The notes under the pieces were generated by a model. It made no database searches. It saw only the letters and a list, made by a program, of their open reading frames with translations, and was not told the origin of the DNA. A DNA stretch of 64,000 nucleotides, from the NCBI GenBank assembly GCA_016794145.1, contig JAEUKP010000006.1, positions 1-64,000 of the forward strand. The letters run 5' to 3'. Of the stretch, positions 34,845 to 42,831 are shown one piece after another. The stretch comes from Alphaproteobacteria bacterium. GTDB lineage: Bacteria; Pseudomonadota; Alphaproteobacteria; Micavibrionales; Micavibrionaceae. The position numbers were made by a program, and so were the translations under genes. Position 1 is the first letter of the stretch. Each line of letters starts with the position of its first letter.

Positions 34845-36041
34845 CTAAATTTTTAACTGCTTCTCGGTGATGGCCGTGAAATACCGGATTACATCGGGGA
34901 TGATCGCATCGTTAAAGTCGTATTTCGGGTGGTGTAGGCCGTAATTATGCGGGCTATCGGGGGTGTCTGGTTCGCCTTGACCGAAAATGGCATAGCATCC
35001 GGGTTTTTGCATCAACATGGCCCCGAAATCTTCGGCCCCCATACTGGCCGGAAATTCGGTCATAACACGTCCTGCGCCAAACAAAGTCTGCGCGATGTGT
35101 GTACAGGTGGCCGCGGTCGCCGGATCATTGATCGTGGGTTCGTAATTGCGTTCATAAGAATAGGTATAGGTTGCGCCATGCGCTGTGGTCAGGCCGCGCA
35201 GAATATCATCAATCCGTTTTTCGATCTGGGCACGGATATCATTGTGAAAGGTGCGAACCGTCCCGATCAGTTTGGCATCATTGGCGATGATATTGCTGGC
35301 CCCTGTGCCGGCCTGAAAATTCGTGACGCTGATCACAGCGGGTTGCAGCGGATCAATGTTGCGCGTGATGATGGTCTGGATTGCCAGAACGGCCTCGGCC
35401 GCGATGACCAGAGGATCAATACATTGATTGGGCATGGCAGCGTGGCCGCCTTTGCCGGTAATGGTTATAAAAAACTCATCGGAACTGGCCATGATCGGCC
35501 CGCCCTTAATTCCCACCATGCCGCGTGGGGCATAGGGCCAATTGTGGATGGCATAGACGCTGTCCACCGGATAACGGTCAAACAGACCTTCTTCGACCAT
35601 TTTATACGCGCCGCCTCCGCCTTCTTCGGCGGGTTGAAAAAACAGATGGACGGTGCCGTTAAAATTCCGTGTGTGGTGCAAATAGCGGGCGGTCCCCAGC
35701 AGAATAGAGGTGTGCCCGTCATGGCCGCAGGCATGCATTTTTCCTGCGATCCTGGACGCGTGCGGCACACCGCTGTCTTCGAGAATATCAAGCGCATCCA
35801 TATCGCCACGAAAGGCAATCCGTTTGCCACTGGTGGTCGATTGGCCTTCAATCGTGGCGACAATGCCGGTTTTGGCCCACCCGCGTTCGAACGGGATTCC
35901 CCATTCGGTAAGTTTGCGAGCAATCAGATCCGAGGCGTAGACCTCTTCGAAACAGGTCGCCGGATTTTGGTGTAAATCCCGGCGGCACATTTTTACCTCT
36001 TCGACAATATCACTCAACAGATTGTTACGGTCATCGGCCAT
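34845..36041 (-). CDS. M20-family amidohydrolase (hippurate/N-acyl amino acid hydrolase type)
   Basis: 398 aa. M20D pattern: LHQNPATCFEE, FRGDMDALDI, MHACGHDGHTSILLG with metal ligands, FQPAEEGGGGA with catalytic Glu, an internal dimerisation domain (FFITITGKGGHAAMP) and C-terminal PASMGAEDFGAML. It removes acyl groups from amino acids or small peptides in the cytoplasm. It starts 8 bases after yejE with its own Shine-Dalgarno (agga), so it probably acts on peptides imported by the Yej transporter. Confidence 0.92.
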   Translation of the reverse strand: MADDRNNLLSDIVEEVKMCRRDLHQNPATCFEEVYASDLIARKLTEWGIPFERGWAKTGIVATIEGQSTTSGKRIAFRGDMDALDILEDSGVPHASRIAGKMHACGHDGHTSILLGTARYLHHTRNFNGTVHLFFQPAEEGGGGAYKMVEEGLFDRYPVDSVYAIHNWPYAPRGMVGIKGGPIMASSDEFFITITGKGGHAAMPNQCIDPLVIAAEAVLAIQTIITRNIDPLQPAVISVTNFQAGTGASNIIANDAKLIGTVRTFHNDIRAQIEKRIDDILRGLTTAHGATYTYSYERNYEPTINDPATAATCTHIAQTLFGAGRVMTEFPASMGAEDFGAMLMQKPGCYAIFGQGEPDTPDSPHNYGLHHPKYDFNDAIIPDVIRYFTAITEKQLKI

Positions 36042-36049
36042 GGCTGTTC

Positions 36050-37081
36050 CTATAGGTTCGTTTTGCGGGGATCAAACGCATCTCTGACAGCTTCGCCGAT
36101 AAAGGTTAATAAAGTGAGCATTACCGCCAAAGACAGGAAAGCCGTTATCCCCAGCCATGGGGCCTGGATATTGTTTTTCCCCTGCGCCAGTAATTCTCCC
36201 AAGGAGGGCGATCCCGGAGGAAGACCCAAACCCAGAAAATCCAGAGAGGTCAGGGCGGTAATCGACCCCGTCAGAACAAAGGGCATCATGGTCAGGGTGG
36301 CGACCACCGCATTGGGCAGAATATGGCGGTACATCAGGGTAAAGTTGCCGACTCCCAAGGCGCGGGCCGCACGGACGTAATCCAGCGAACGGGCGCGCAG
36401 AAATTCGGCCCGCACGACATCCACCAGATGGGTCCACGAAAACAGCAATAAAATCAGCAGCAATGTCCAGAACCCGGGGGCGAACAACGCCGAAAAGATA
36501 ATCAGGATATAGAGGCTGGGCATCGACGACCAGATTTCGATAAACCTCTGGGCAATCATGTCGACCTTGCCGCCGTAAAATCCTTGAATGGCTCCGGCTG
36601 TGACTCCGATGGCAGAGGAAAAGATGGTCAACGCCAAGCCAAACAACACGGAAATCCGGAATCCGTACAGGACGCGGGCCAGCACATCGCGGCCCTGATC
36701 ATCGGTCCCTAGCAGGTTATCGGCAGTTGGGGCGGAGGGAGCGGGACTTGGCAAGTTATAATTGATGGTATCATAAGAATAGCGAATGGGCGGCCAGATC
36801 ATCCATCCGTCTTTGGTAATCAGATCCTGCACATACGGGTCGCGGTAATCGGTTTCTGTTTCAAAATCTCCGCCGAAGGTTTTTTCCGGATACGCCACAA
36901 AGGTCGGGAAAAATAACGTGTGTTTATATGACACCAGCAAGGGCCGCGAGTTGGCCACCAGATTGGCCGATAACGCCAGAACAAAGAATGCCAGAAAAAT
37001 CCCCAACGACCAAAATCCACGTTTATTGGCTTTGAACTGTGCCCAACGGCGACGGGTGATGGGGGAGGGAGAGAACAACAT
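36050..37081 (-). CDS. yejE: Peptide ABC transporter permease YejE
   Basis: 343 aa. The N-terminal YejE/OppC-like region (RRRWAQFKANKRGFWSLGIFL, split) is followed by a long periplasmic loop characteristic of YejE (FGGDFETETDYRDPYVQDLI), LGTDDQGRDVLARV, and the permease core with EAA loop RAARALGVGNFTLMYRHILPNA. Five to six membrane helices. It pairs with YejB to import peptides. The Shine-Dalgarno and start codon lie inside one arm of a perfect 14-bp inverted repeat (37078-37126). Confidence 0.95.
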   Translation of the reverse strand: MLFSPSPITRRRWAQFKANKRGFWSLGIFLAFFVLALSANLVANSRPLLVSYKHTLFFPTFVAYPEKTFGGDFETETDYRDPYVQDLITKDGWMIWPPIRYSYDTINYNLPSPAPSAPTADNLLGTDDQGRDVLARVLYGFRISVLFGLALTIFSSAIGVTAGAIQGFYGGKVDMIAQRFIEIWSSMPSLYILIIFSALFAPGFWTLLLILLLFSWTHLVDVVRAEFLRARSLDYVRAARALGVGNFTLMYRHILPNAVVATLTMMPFVLTGSITALTSLDFLGLGLPPGSPSLGELLAQGKNNIQAPWLGITAFLSLAVMLTLLTFIGEAVRDAFDPRKTNL

Positions 37082-37126
37082 GCTATCCTGTGCCTTTATA
37101 GTGTAGATGCGGACAGGATAGCATGT
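37078..37126 (-). promoter_or_regulatory. 14-bp perfect inverted repeat covering the yejE RBS and start codon
   Basis: On the minus strand the arm at 37126-37113 (acatgctatcctgt), a 21-base spacer and the complementary arm at 37091-37078 would form a perfect 14-bp stem. The second arm contains the yejE Shine-Dalgarno (agga) and its ATG, so a folded mRNA would hide both. Seen directly: the repeat and its position. Inferred: translational control or coupling. A dimeric-protein operator is an alternative. Confidence 0.7.
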
Positions 37127-37152
37127 CAGAAGGGGATAACAATCCCTGATTT

Positions 37153-37599
37153 TCAGGAAGTGAGAGTCATCGTTTGTGCGAGTTCGTCCAGCATTCTTTT
37201 GGTCTCTATTCGTGTGGCAACGCCTTGAGCATAGCTTTCAAAAACCATTTTCGGGGATGGTAATTGGTCTTGGGCGATAGAGGAAAGCTCTTTAGGCAGA
37301 CGCAAATAAGTATCCCAAATAGCCTTTGCGGATTTAAACAGAGGTTCATTTATCCGTGTTTCAGAGTGTTGTGCTAACGCACAAAGAAAGGCGAGAGGGG
37401 TGTTTTTATGTTTTGTGTAAAGAGGTGTGATGATGCCTAATAGATGATCGGAATCTTGAAAAAGTCCATCTCTGTTGAGATCACAAAGGTTGTTGAAATC
37501 ACGAACGCTTTTGCGAAAAGCTTTAATCGGTTCGGATGCAGATTCTTTTTGTTCTGCACATTTTAAGAAGATGCGTGATAACACATAGCGTAGTTTCAT
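37153..37599 (-). CDS. Uncharacterised 148-aa protein between yejB and yejE
   Basis: No family recognised. Basic N-terminus (KLRYVLSRIFLKCAEQKESA), then helices; no signal peptide or membrane helix. Shine-Dalgarno aaggga at 9 bases from the ATG. It splits what is normally a contiguous yejB-yejE pair and is visibly more AT-rich than both neighbours, which suggests later insertion. Confidence 0.7.
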   Translation of the reverse strand: MKLRYVLSRIFLKCAEQKESASEPIKAFRKSVRDFNNLCDLNRDGLFQDSDHLLGIITPLYTKHKNTPLAFLCALAQHSETRINEPLFKSAKAIWDTYLRLPKELSSIAQDQLPSPKMVFESYAQGVATRIETKRMLDELAQTMTLTS

Positions 37600-37673
37600 A
37601 ATACAACGTCCCTTGATATAATGTCTCTTGCTGACTCAGTTTTGGCATTTTTTATAGAAAATTTTTACTTATG

Positions 37674-38780
37674 TCAAGTCTGACTCTCGAAATTGATGCG
37701 AGGGTCAACAAGGACATAGATAATATCGCGGAGCAGGGTCATCACCAGACCAATCAGAGCGTAGATATAGAGCGTGCCCAACACCACCGGATAATCGCGG
37801 TTGATGATGGATTCATATCCCAAAAGCCCCAGTCCATCGAGGGAGAATATCACCTCGATCAACAGGGATCCTGTAAAGAAAATATGCATAAAGGCTGACG
37901 GAAAACCGGCAATCACAATCAGCATGGCATTGCGAAAAATATGGCCATAGAGCACACGATTTTCGGTGAGGCCTTTGGCCCGTGCCGTAAGAACATATTG
38001 TTTGTTGATTTCATCCAGAAACGAATTCTTGGTGAGCATGGTCAGTCCCGCAAAGCCCGACATCACCACCGCAATGACGGGGAGAGTCATGTGCCAAAGG
38101 TAATCCAGCGCGATTTTCCACCATGGGAAACTCTGCCAATCATCGGAAATAATACCGCGCAAGGGAAACCAATCCAGATATCGCCCCCCCGCAAACAGGA
38201 TAATCAACAAAATCGCAAACAAGAAGGACGGGATAGCATAGCCGATAAAAATAGCGGCCGACGTCCAGATATCAAAGCTCTGGCCATCTTTGACGGCTTT
38301 TTTAATGCCCAAAGGGATGCAAATCAGGTAAATCAGCAAGGTGGACCACAAGCCCAGCGAAATCGATACCGGCATTTTTTCCAAAATCAGGTCGGTGACT
38401 TTAATATCGCGGTAATAACTGGTTCCCAGATCAAAACGCAGATAATTCTTGATCATAATGCCAAAACGTTCGTAGGCGGGCTTGTCAAAGCCGTACATGC
38501 GTTCCAATTCCTTCACAAATTCGGGATCCAGCCCCTGCGCCCCGCGATAGGTGGATTGTTGTCCCGCCATTTGAGTGGCATTCATGGCCGCATTGGCCGT
38601 TTCGCTTCCTCCGCCGCCGGAAAAACGAGCTGTGGCATCGGCGTTATGGCCTTGCAACTGCGCGATCATGCGCTCCACCGGCCCGCCGGGCACAAATTGG
38701 ATAATCATAAAACTGACCAGCAAAATCCCTAGAACAGTCGGGATCATCAGGGCAAGACGGCGAAGGATGTAATGTAACAT
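37674..38780 (-). CDS. yejB: Peptide ABC transporter permease YejB
   Basis: 368 aa. N-terminal RRLALMIPTVLGILLVSFMIIQFVPGGPVE (split), the long YejB-type periplasmic segment (about 35-110, with GLDPEFVKELERMYGFDKPA), FDLGTSYYRD and the core with EAA loop LTARAKGLTENRVLYGHIFRNAM. About six helices. It is divergent from the toxin-antitoxin pair. yejA lies about 2.2 kb to the right on the same strand, beyond kdsB. Confidence 0.95.
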   Translation of the reverse strand: MLHYILRRLALMIPTVLGILLVSFMIIQFVPGGPVERMIAQLQGHNADATARFSGGGGSETANAAMNATQMAGQQSTYRGAQGLDPEFVKELERMYGFDKPAYERFGIMIKNYLRFDLGTSYYRDIKVTDLILEKMPVSISLGLWSTLLIYLICIPLGIKKAVKDGQSFDIWTSAAIFIGYAIPSFLFAILLIILFAGGRYLDWFPLRGIISDDWQSFPWWKIALDYLWHMTLPVIAVVMSGFAGLTMLTKNSFLDEINKQYVLTARAKGLTENRVLYGHIFRNAMLIVIAGFPSAFMHIFFTGSLLIEVIFSLDGLGLLGYESIINRDYPVVLGTLYIYALIGLVMTLLRDIIYVLVDPRINFESQT

Positions 38781-38825
38781 GCCCGCATTTGACCATATTT
38801 CGAACCGATGGGGAAGGGGCGGTTC

Positions 38826-38867
38826 TTGACTTTTTCCACCCCGCGTTATAACATAAGTAATAACATA
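38826..38867 (+). promoter_or_regulatory. Putative promoter/operator of the AbrB-Fic pair
   Basis: ttgact (38826-38831) and tataac (38847-38852) with a short 15-base spacer resemble a promoter. ataacata occurs twice in direct repeat (38848-38855 and 38860-38867), and gttat/ataac form an inverted repeat, just before the Shine-Dalgarno gaggtg. AbrB-type antitoxins usually bind such sites to repress their own operon; that use is inferred. Confidence 0.45.
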
Positions 38868-38879
38868 TGAGGTGCGATC

Positions 38880-39104
38880 ATGGAATTAAAAGTCATTCAA
38901 GCGGGAAATTCAATTGCAGTCTTGCTTCCCAAAGAGGTTGCTGCGCGACTGAATGTTGAAAAAGGAGACAGCCTATGGATGACAGGGGAGTCAGATACAG
39001 GGATTTCCCTGACCCCTTATGATCCGGATTTTGCAGCCCAGATGGAAGCTGCACGGCTTATCATGAAAAAACGCCGGAATGTTTTGCATGAGTTGGCAAA
39101 ATGA
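38880..39104 (+). CDS. AbrB/MazE-type antitoxin
   Basis: 74 aa. A SpoVT-AbrB swapped-hairpin domain (MELKVIQAGNSIAVLLPKEV, LNVEKGDSLWM) is followed by a C-terminal tail (AARLIMKKRRNVLHELAK) of the sort that neutralises a partner toxin. Shine-Dalgarno gaggtg precedes the ATG. It overlaps the Fic/Doc toxin by 4 bases (ATGA). Confidence 0.88.
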   Translation: MELKVIQAGNSIAVLLPKEVAARLNVEKGDSLWMTGESDTGISLTPYDPDFAAQMEAARLIMKKRRNVLHELAK

Positions 39105-39496
39105 AAAATTATATCTGGATATTAGAGTCGGTTGCCCGTGCCGTGCATGAGGAACAGTTAGTCGAACATGGTGGTTTGACGGGGGCACGGGATATGAAGC
39201 TGTTGCAGTCTGCATTGGCTTGCCCGCAAAATCTGTTGGGGTATGGATCTCCGGATGTGGCGGATCTGGCCGCGGCATACGGATACGGCATCGCACGAAA
39301 TCATCCGTTTAATGACGGGAATAAAAGAACGGCTTTTGTGGTCACAGAATTATTTCTGAATCTGAATGGGTATGAGCTGACTGCCGATGATGCGTCGTGC
39401 GTTTTGACAATGCTGAAAGTGGCCAGCGGCGATGTATCCGAAGAGGAATTTGCCGCGTGGATACGCGCCAGTCTTATCAAGAAAGATGCTCGGTAA
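39101..39496 (+). CDS. doc: Fic/Doc-family toxin
   Basis: 131 aa, Doc-sized. The active-site loop HPFNDGNKRTA (68-78) is complete, matching HPFx(D/E)GN(K/G)R, so it should be catalytically competent. Doc toxins phosphorylate EF-Tu; other Fic proteins transfer AMP. N-terminal GGLTGARDMKLLQSAL and a C-terminal helix fit Doc. It is paired with the AbrB-type antitoxin upstream. Confidence 0.92.
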   Translation: MKNYIWILESVARAVHEEQLVEHGGLTGARDMKLLQSALACPQNLLGYGSPDVADLAAAYGYGIARNHPFNDGNKRTAFVVTELFLNLNGYELTADDASCVLTMLKVASGDVSEEEFAAWIRASLIKKDAR

Positions 39497-39532
39497 TTGG
39501 GGGCTTAATTGGGGGGCTTAATTGGGTGGTTC

Positions 39533-40156
39533 TTATGGCCGGACATTCCAGTCGGTGACCATCCAGTTGATGGTGTCGTATTTTAATACGCCATAGGCCC
39601 CTGTGGCGAGTTTCAGGGGAAAAGAGGCCCCGTTTTCGGCAGCCTTTAAAGCGAAACGGGCGACGCCGTTGCTGGTAACCACCAGAATTTTATGCCCGAC
39701 AAATTCGGTGGCACAGCGGTTCAGAAAATCCTGCCACCGCGCCGTAATGTCATCGGGGCGGGGTGACCATTCGGCGGGCATAATTCCGTTTTTATCCCAT
39801 TGGGGGAGAGCGTCTGCGCCTAAGCGTGCCGTGATTTCGGCATCTGTTTTGCCTTCATCAGGGCCGTGATCAATCTCGTTTAAAAAATGCAGCGGCGCAT
39901 TGGGCGCGGGGCACATCATCGCCACACAGGCCAGACGCGCGGTGACAACGGCGCGGCGGAGTGTGGAGGTAAAGACAATATCGGGGACCAGTTTCTGGGC
40001 TTTTAAATGATGGCCAAGGCGCAGGGCTTGGTCCTCGCCACTTTCGACCAACGGCAAATCGGTACGTGCCCCGACACGGGTCGGGGTTTGATCGGGGGTA
40101 AAGGTGTTGCCGTGGCGAGCGATGATGAGTGTTGTGGTGGTTGATGTGGTGGTCAT
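39533..40156 (-). CDS. Histidine phosphatase family protein with altered second motif
   Basis: 207 aa. The branch-1 motif IIARHGNT (His15) and Arg in STLRRAV are present, with EIDHGPDEG as the acid/base region. Where phosphoglycerate-mutase-like enzymes have the second catalytic His (typically xSHGG), this protein has VVTSNGVAR, with Ser162 in place of His. I think related alphaproteobacterial proteins share this change. Next to kdsB with coupled spacing, so a sugar-phosphate substrate is possible. Confidence 0.8.
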   Translation of the reverse strand: MTTTSTTTTLIIARHGNTFTPDQTPTRVGARTDLPLVESGEDQALRLGHHLKAQKLVPDIVFTSTLRRAVVTARLACVAMMCPAPNAPLHFLNEIDHGPDEGKTDAEITARLGADALPQWDKNGIMPAEWSPRPDDITARWQDFLNRCATEFVGHKILVVTSNGVARFALKAAENGASFPLKLATGAYGVLKYDTINWMVTDWNVRP

Positions 40157-40163
40157 AGCGGGA

Positions 40164-40958
40164 TTATCCTTTTAATAAAGCTTCGGCGCGGATCAGATCT
40201 TCCGGACTGTCAATCCCTGTCATAGCCGGACGGCCTTTGTAATCGACAATGACGGCCTGAATGGTCATGCCGTTTTCAAGGGCGCGGAGTTGTTCCAATC
40301 CTTCGAGAGATTCATAAGGGGAAGGGGGCAAGGTCACGTATCGTTCCAATGCAGGGCGTGCATATCCATAGAGCCCGATATGGCGATATACCGGTGAGAG
40401 AGGTCGGGTTGATCGCAGGGATTCTTCTTTGCGTATGGCAGGAATAATATTTTTGGAAAACCACAGGGCGCGGCCTGTGGAATCCACGATGGCTGTCGTG
40501 CCGCTAAACGGCGTGTCGCGTTTATGATCGCGGAGCGCATCCAATTCGTCCCAGGACAATTGCACAACGGGCGTGACAATGTCGGCTGTGGGATTATCCT
40601 GATAGGCGTGAATTAATTCCAACACAAAATCGGGCGGGGTAAACGGGGCATCGCCTTGTAAATTGACAATGAAATCAGGGGAAGACGGCAACGTCTTTGC
40701 CGCCGCCATGACGCGATCGGTGCCGGTTTCACACGCGGAGTCCGTCATAATCACGGGGATGGATGTTTCATGACAAAACGCCTGAATTCGGGTATCGTCC
40801 GTGGCAACGGCATAGGTCACATTCGGGAGGGTGTCGGCCACGTGGCGGGCGATCCCTACCACGCGTTCCAGAACGGTTTTCCCCGCCAGCATGGCCAGAG
40901 GTTTTCCGGGAAAGCGGGTGGATCCATAACGGGCTGGAATAATAATTGCGGTGTTCAT
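40164..40958 (-). CDS. kdsB: 3-deoxy-manno-octulosonate cytidylyltransferase
   Basis: 264 aa from ATG 40958. KdsB activates Kdo as CMP-Kdo for lipid A/LPS core assembly. Motifs: IIPARYGSTRFPGKPLA (6-22), VATDD, DSACETGTDRV, VNLQGDAPF and YRHIGLYGYARPALE. Its ATG overlaps the yejA stop (TAATG), so it is translated from the yejA message. The frame extends 41 codons upstream into yejA and is not used. Confidence 0.96.
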   Translation of the reverse strand: MNTAIIIPARYGSTRFPGKPLAMLAGKTVLERVVGIARHVADTLPNVTYAVATDDTRIQAFCHETSIPVIMTDSACETGTDRVMAAAKTLPSSPDFIVNLQGDAPFTPPDFVLELIHAYQDNPTADIVTPVVQLSWDELDALRDHKRDTPFSGTTAIVDSTGRALWFSKNIIPAIRKEESLRSTRPLSPVYRHIGLYGYARPALERYVTLPPSPYESLEGLEQLRALENGMTIQAVIVDYKGRPAMTGIDSPEDLIRAEALLKG

Positions 40959-42781
40959 TATTTTTTGGCCTTTTCTTTGGCAGGTGCGGGGGGCTTGATC
41001 CACCATGTATCCAGAATGGCCGGTGTGGTGCCGGAGAGATGTTGCGGGTGGTCGAGACGATTCCACCATGCCAGCCGCCATTTGTTATAGAACCAGTTCG
41101 GGATCACATAGTGATTCCACTGCAAGACGCGGTCAAGGGCGCGGGTGGATGTGACCAGCTCCTCACGTGTTTGGGCATGAATCAGGTGATCGACCAACGT
41201 ATCTACAGCGGGGTTTTTTATGCCGATATAATTGCGGGATCCCGGAATATCGGCTTTGGCAGATGTCCAGTATTCACGTTGTTCATTGCCCGGACTATCG
41301 GATTGGGCAAAGACCGATGTCGTCATATCAAAATCGAATTTCTGCATGCGGTTGATATATTGGCTGCTGTCCAGAACACGGAAGCGGCATTCGACCCCGA
41401 TCCGTTTCAGGTTCTGGGTAAAAGGCAGGATCCAGCGTTCAAATGCCGGATTGGCATCTACAAATTCAAATGACAACCGCACGCCGGTTTTTTCATGGAC
41501 GCGAATGCCATCTTTGCCAAGCTTATATCCGGCCGATTCCAGAATATCGGCGGCTGTTTTCAAATGCGCGCGGTTATTGCCGCTGCCATCGGTTGTGGGG
41601 GGCTGATAGGCTGCGGTAAAAACTTCGGGAGGGAGTGTGTCCTTGAGCGGCGAGAGAAGCGCCACTTCTTTATCCGATGGCAATCCGGTCGCGGCGAGGT
41701 CCGAGTTTTCAAAGAAGCTGCGCGTGCGTTGATAGGATCCAAAGGCGAATTGTTTGTTTTCCCAGTCAAAGTCAAACGCATAGGCCAAAGCTTTGCGGAC
41801 CGCGATGTCTTGAAATACAGGGCGGCGCAGATTGTAGATAAACGCCTGCATCCCGACGGGGCGGGTGTTGGCAATTTCTTGTTTGATAATGCGTCCATCC
41901 ATGACAGGGGGGGCGGTGTAGGCCGTTTGCCACAGCTTGGCAACACTTTCCTGTTGGATATCGAATTCTCCGGCAAAAAAGGCTTCCAGAGCAACGTTCT
42001 GGTCGCGGTAATAGGTATAGACAATTTTATCAAAGTTATAGCGGCCCACATTGGTCGGAAGATCATTGCCCCACCAGTGCGGGTTGCGCGTGAATTCAAT
42101 TGATCGCCCCGCAACCACACGTGTGATTTTATACGGGCCTGCGGCGACGGGAGGTGTCAGCGTTGTTTCGCCAAAACTTTTATTGGCCCAATAATGTTTG
42201 GGAAGGATGGGCATTTGTGCCAATATCAACGGCAATTCCCGATTGGTGGCGGTTTTAAAGGTAAAGGTGACGCTGTGCGCGTTGACTGCTTTCGCGGTCG
42301 CCACATCGGCGTAATACGCACGGTAGAAAGGGGCTCCGTCTTTGGTCAGGGTGGTAAATGTCCACACAACATCATCGGCTGTGATGGGGGTTCCATCATC
42401 CCAGATGGCTTTGGGATTTAAATGGAAGGTCATGGACGCACGATCATCGGCGAGATCGACTGTGTCCGCCAATTGGGCGTACATCGAAAACGGTTCGTCA
42501 TAGGATTGGGTCATCAGTGTGACATTGGTCAGGGCATCCACACCTTCGGCGGCTTCGCCTTTGATAATATAGGGGTTCAGATTGTCAAAGGATCCAATGG
42601 CAGAGAGTTTCAGCGTGCCGCCTTTGGGGGCATCCGGATTGACGTAGGAAAAATGGGTAAAATTGGCCGGATATTTTAAATCGCCATAGAGCGAGATGGC
42701 AGAGCGCGGCGCCGCGAAGGCTGTACTTGTTGCGGGAAGCGTCAGGAGAGTGAGTGCCACGAACAGAGGAAGACGTTTCAT
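40958..42781 (-). CDS. yejA: Periplasmic peptide-binding protein YejA (SBP family 5)
   Basis: 607 aa from ATG 42781, chosen because cggag lies 8 bases upstream and a signal peptide (RLPLFVALTLLTLPATSTAFA) starts there. SBP5 features: GDLKYPANFTHFSYVNPDAPKGGTL, AIWDDGTPITADDVVWTF and EYWTSAKADIPGSRNYIGIKNP (split). It binds oligopeptides for the YejBE permease encoded further left; no yejF ATPase is present in the window. Confidence 0.95.
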   Translation of the reverse strand: MKRLPLFVALTLLTLPATSTAFAAPRSAISLYGDLKYPANFTHFSYVNPDAPKGGTLKLSAIGSFDNLNPYIIKGEAAEGVDALTNVTLMTQSYDEPFSMYAQLADTVDLADDRASMTFHLNPKAIWDDGTPITADDVVWTFTTLTKDGAPFYRAYYADVATAKAVNAHSVTFTFKTATNRELPLILAQMPILPKHYWANKSFGETTLTPPVAAGPYKITRVVAGRSIEFTRNPHWWGNDLPTNVGRYNFDKIVYTYYRDQNVALEAFFAGEFDIQQESVAKLWQTAYTAPPVMDGRIIKQEIANTRPVGMQAFIYNLRRPVFQDIAVRKALAYAFDFDWENKQFAFGSYQRTRSFFENSDLAATGLPSDKEVALLSPLKDTLPPEVFTAAYQPPTTDGSGNNRAHLKTAADILESAGYKLGKDGIRVHEKTGVRLSFEFVDANPAFERWILPFTQNLKRIGVECRFRVLDSSQYINRMQKFDFDMTTSVFAQSDSPGNEQREYWTSAKADIPGSRNYIGIKNPAVDTLVDHLIHAQTREELVTSTRALDRVLQWNHYVIPNWFYNKWRLAWWNRLDHPQHLSGTTPAILDTWWIKPPAPAKEKAKK

Positions 42782-42831
42782 TGGAAAACTCCGTATATAA
42801 AAAAGCGTATCAAAAAAGCGTGTCAAAAAAT

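Noticed and set aside
34947..35975. 342-codon plus-strand frame opposite the M20 amidohydrolase
   Set aside because: Antisense shadow of a GC-rich gene; its translation resembles no protein family, whereas the minus-strand gene has all M20 motifs.
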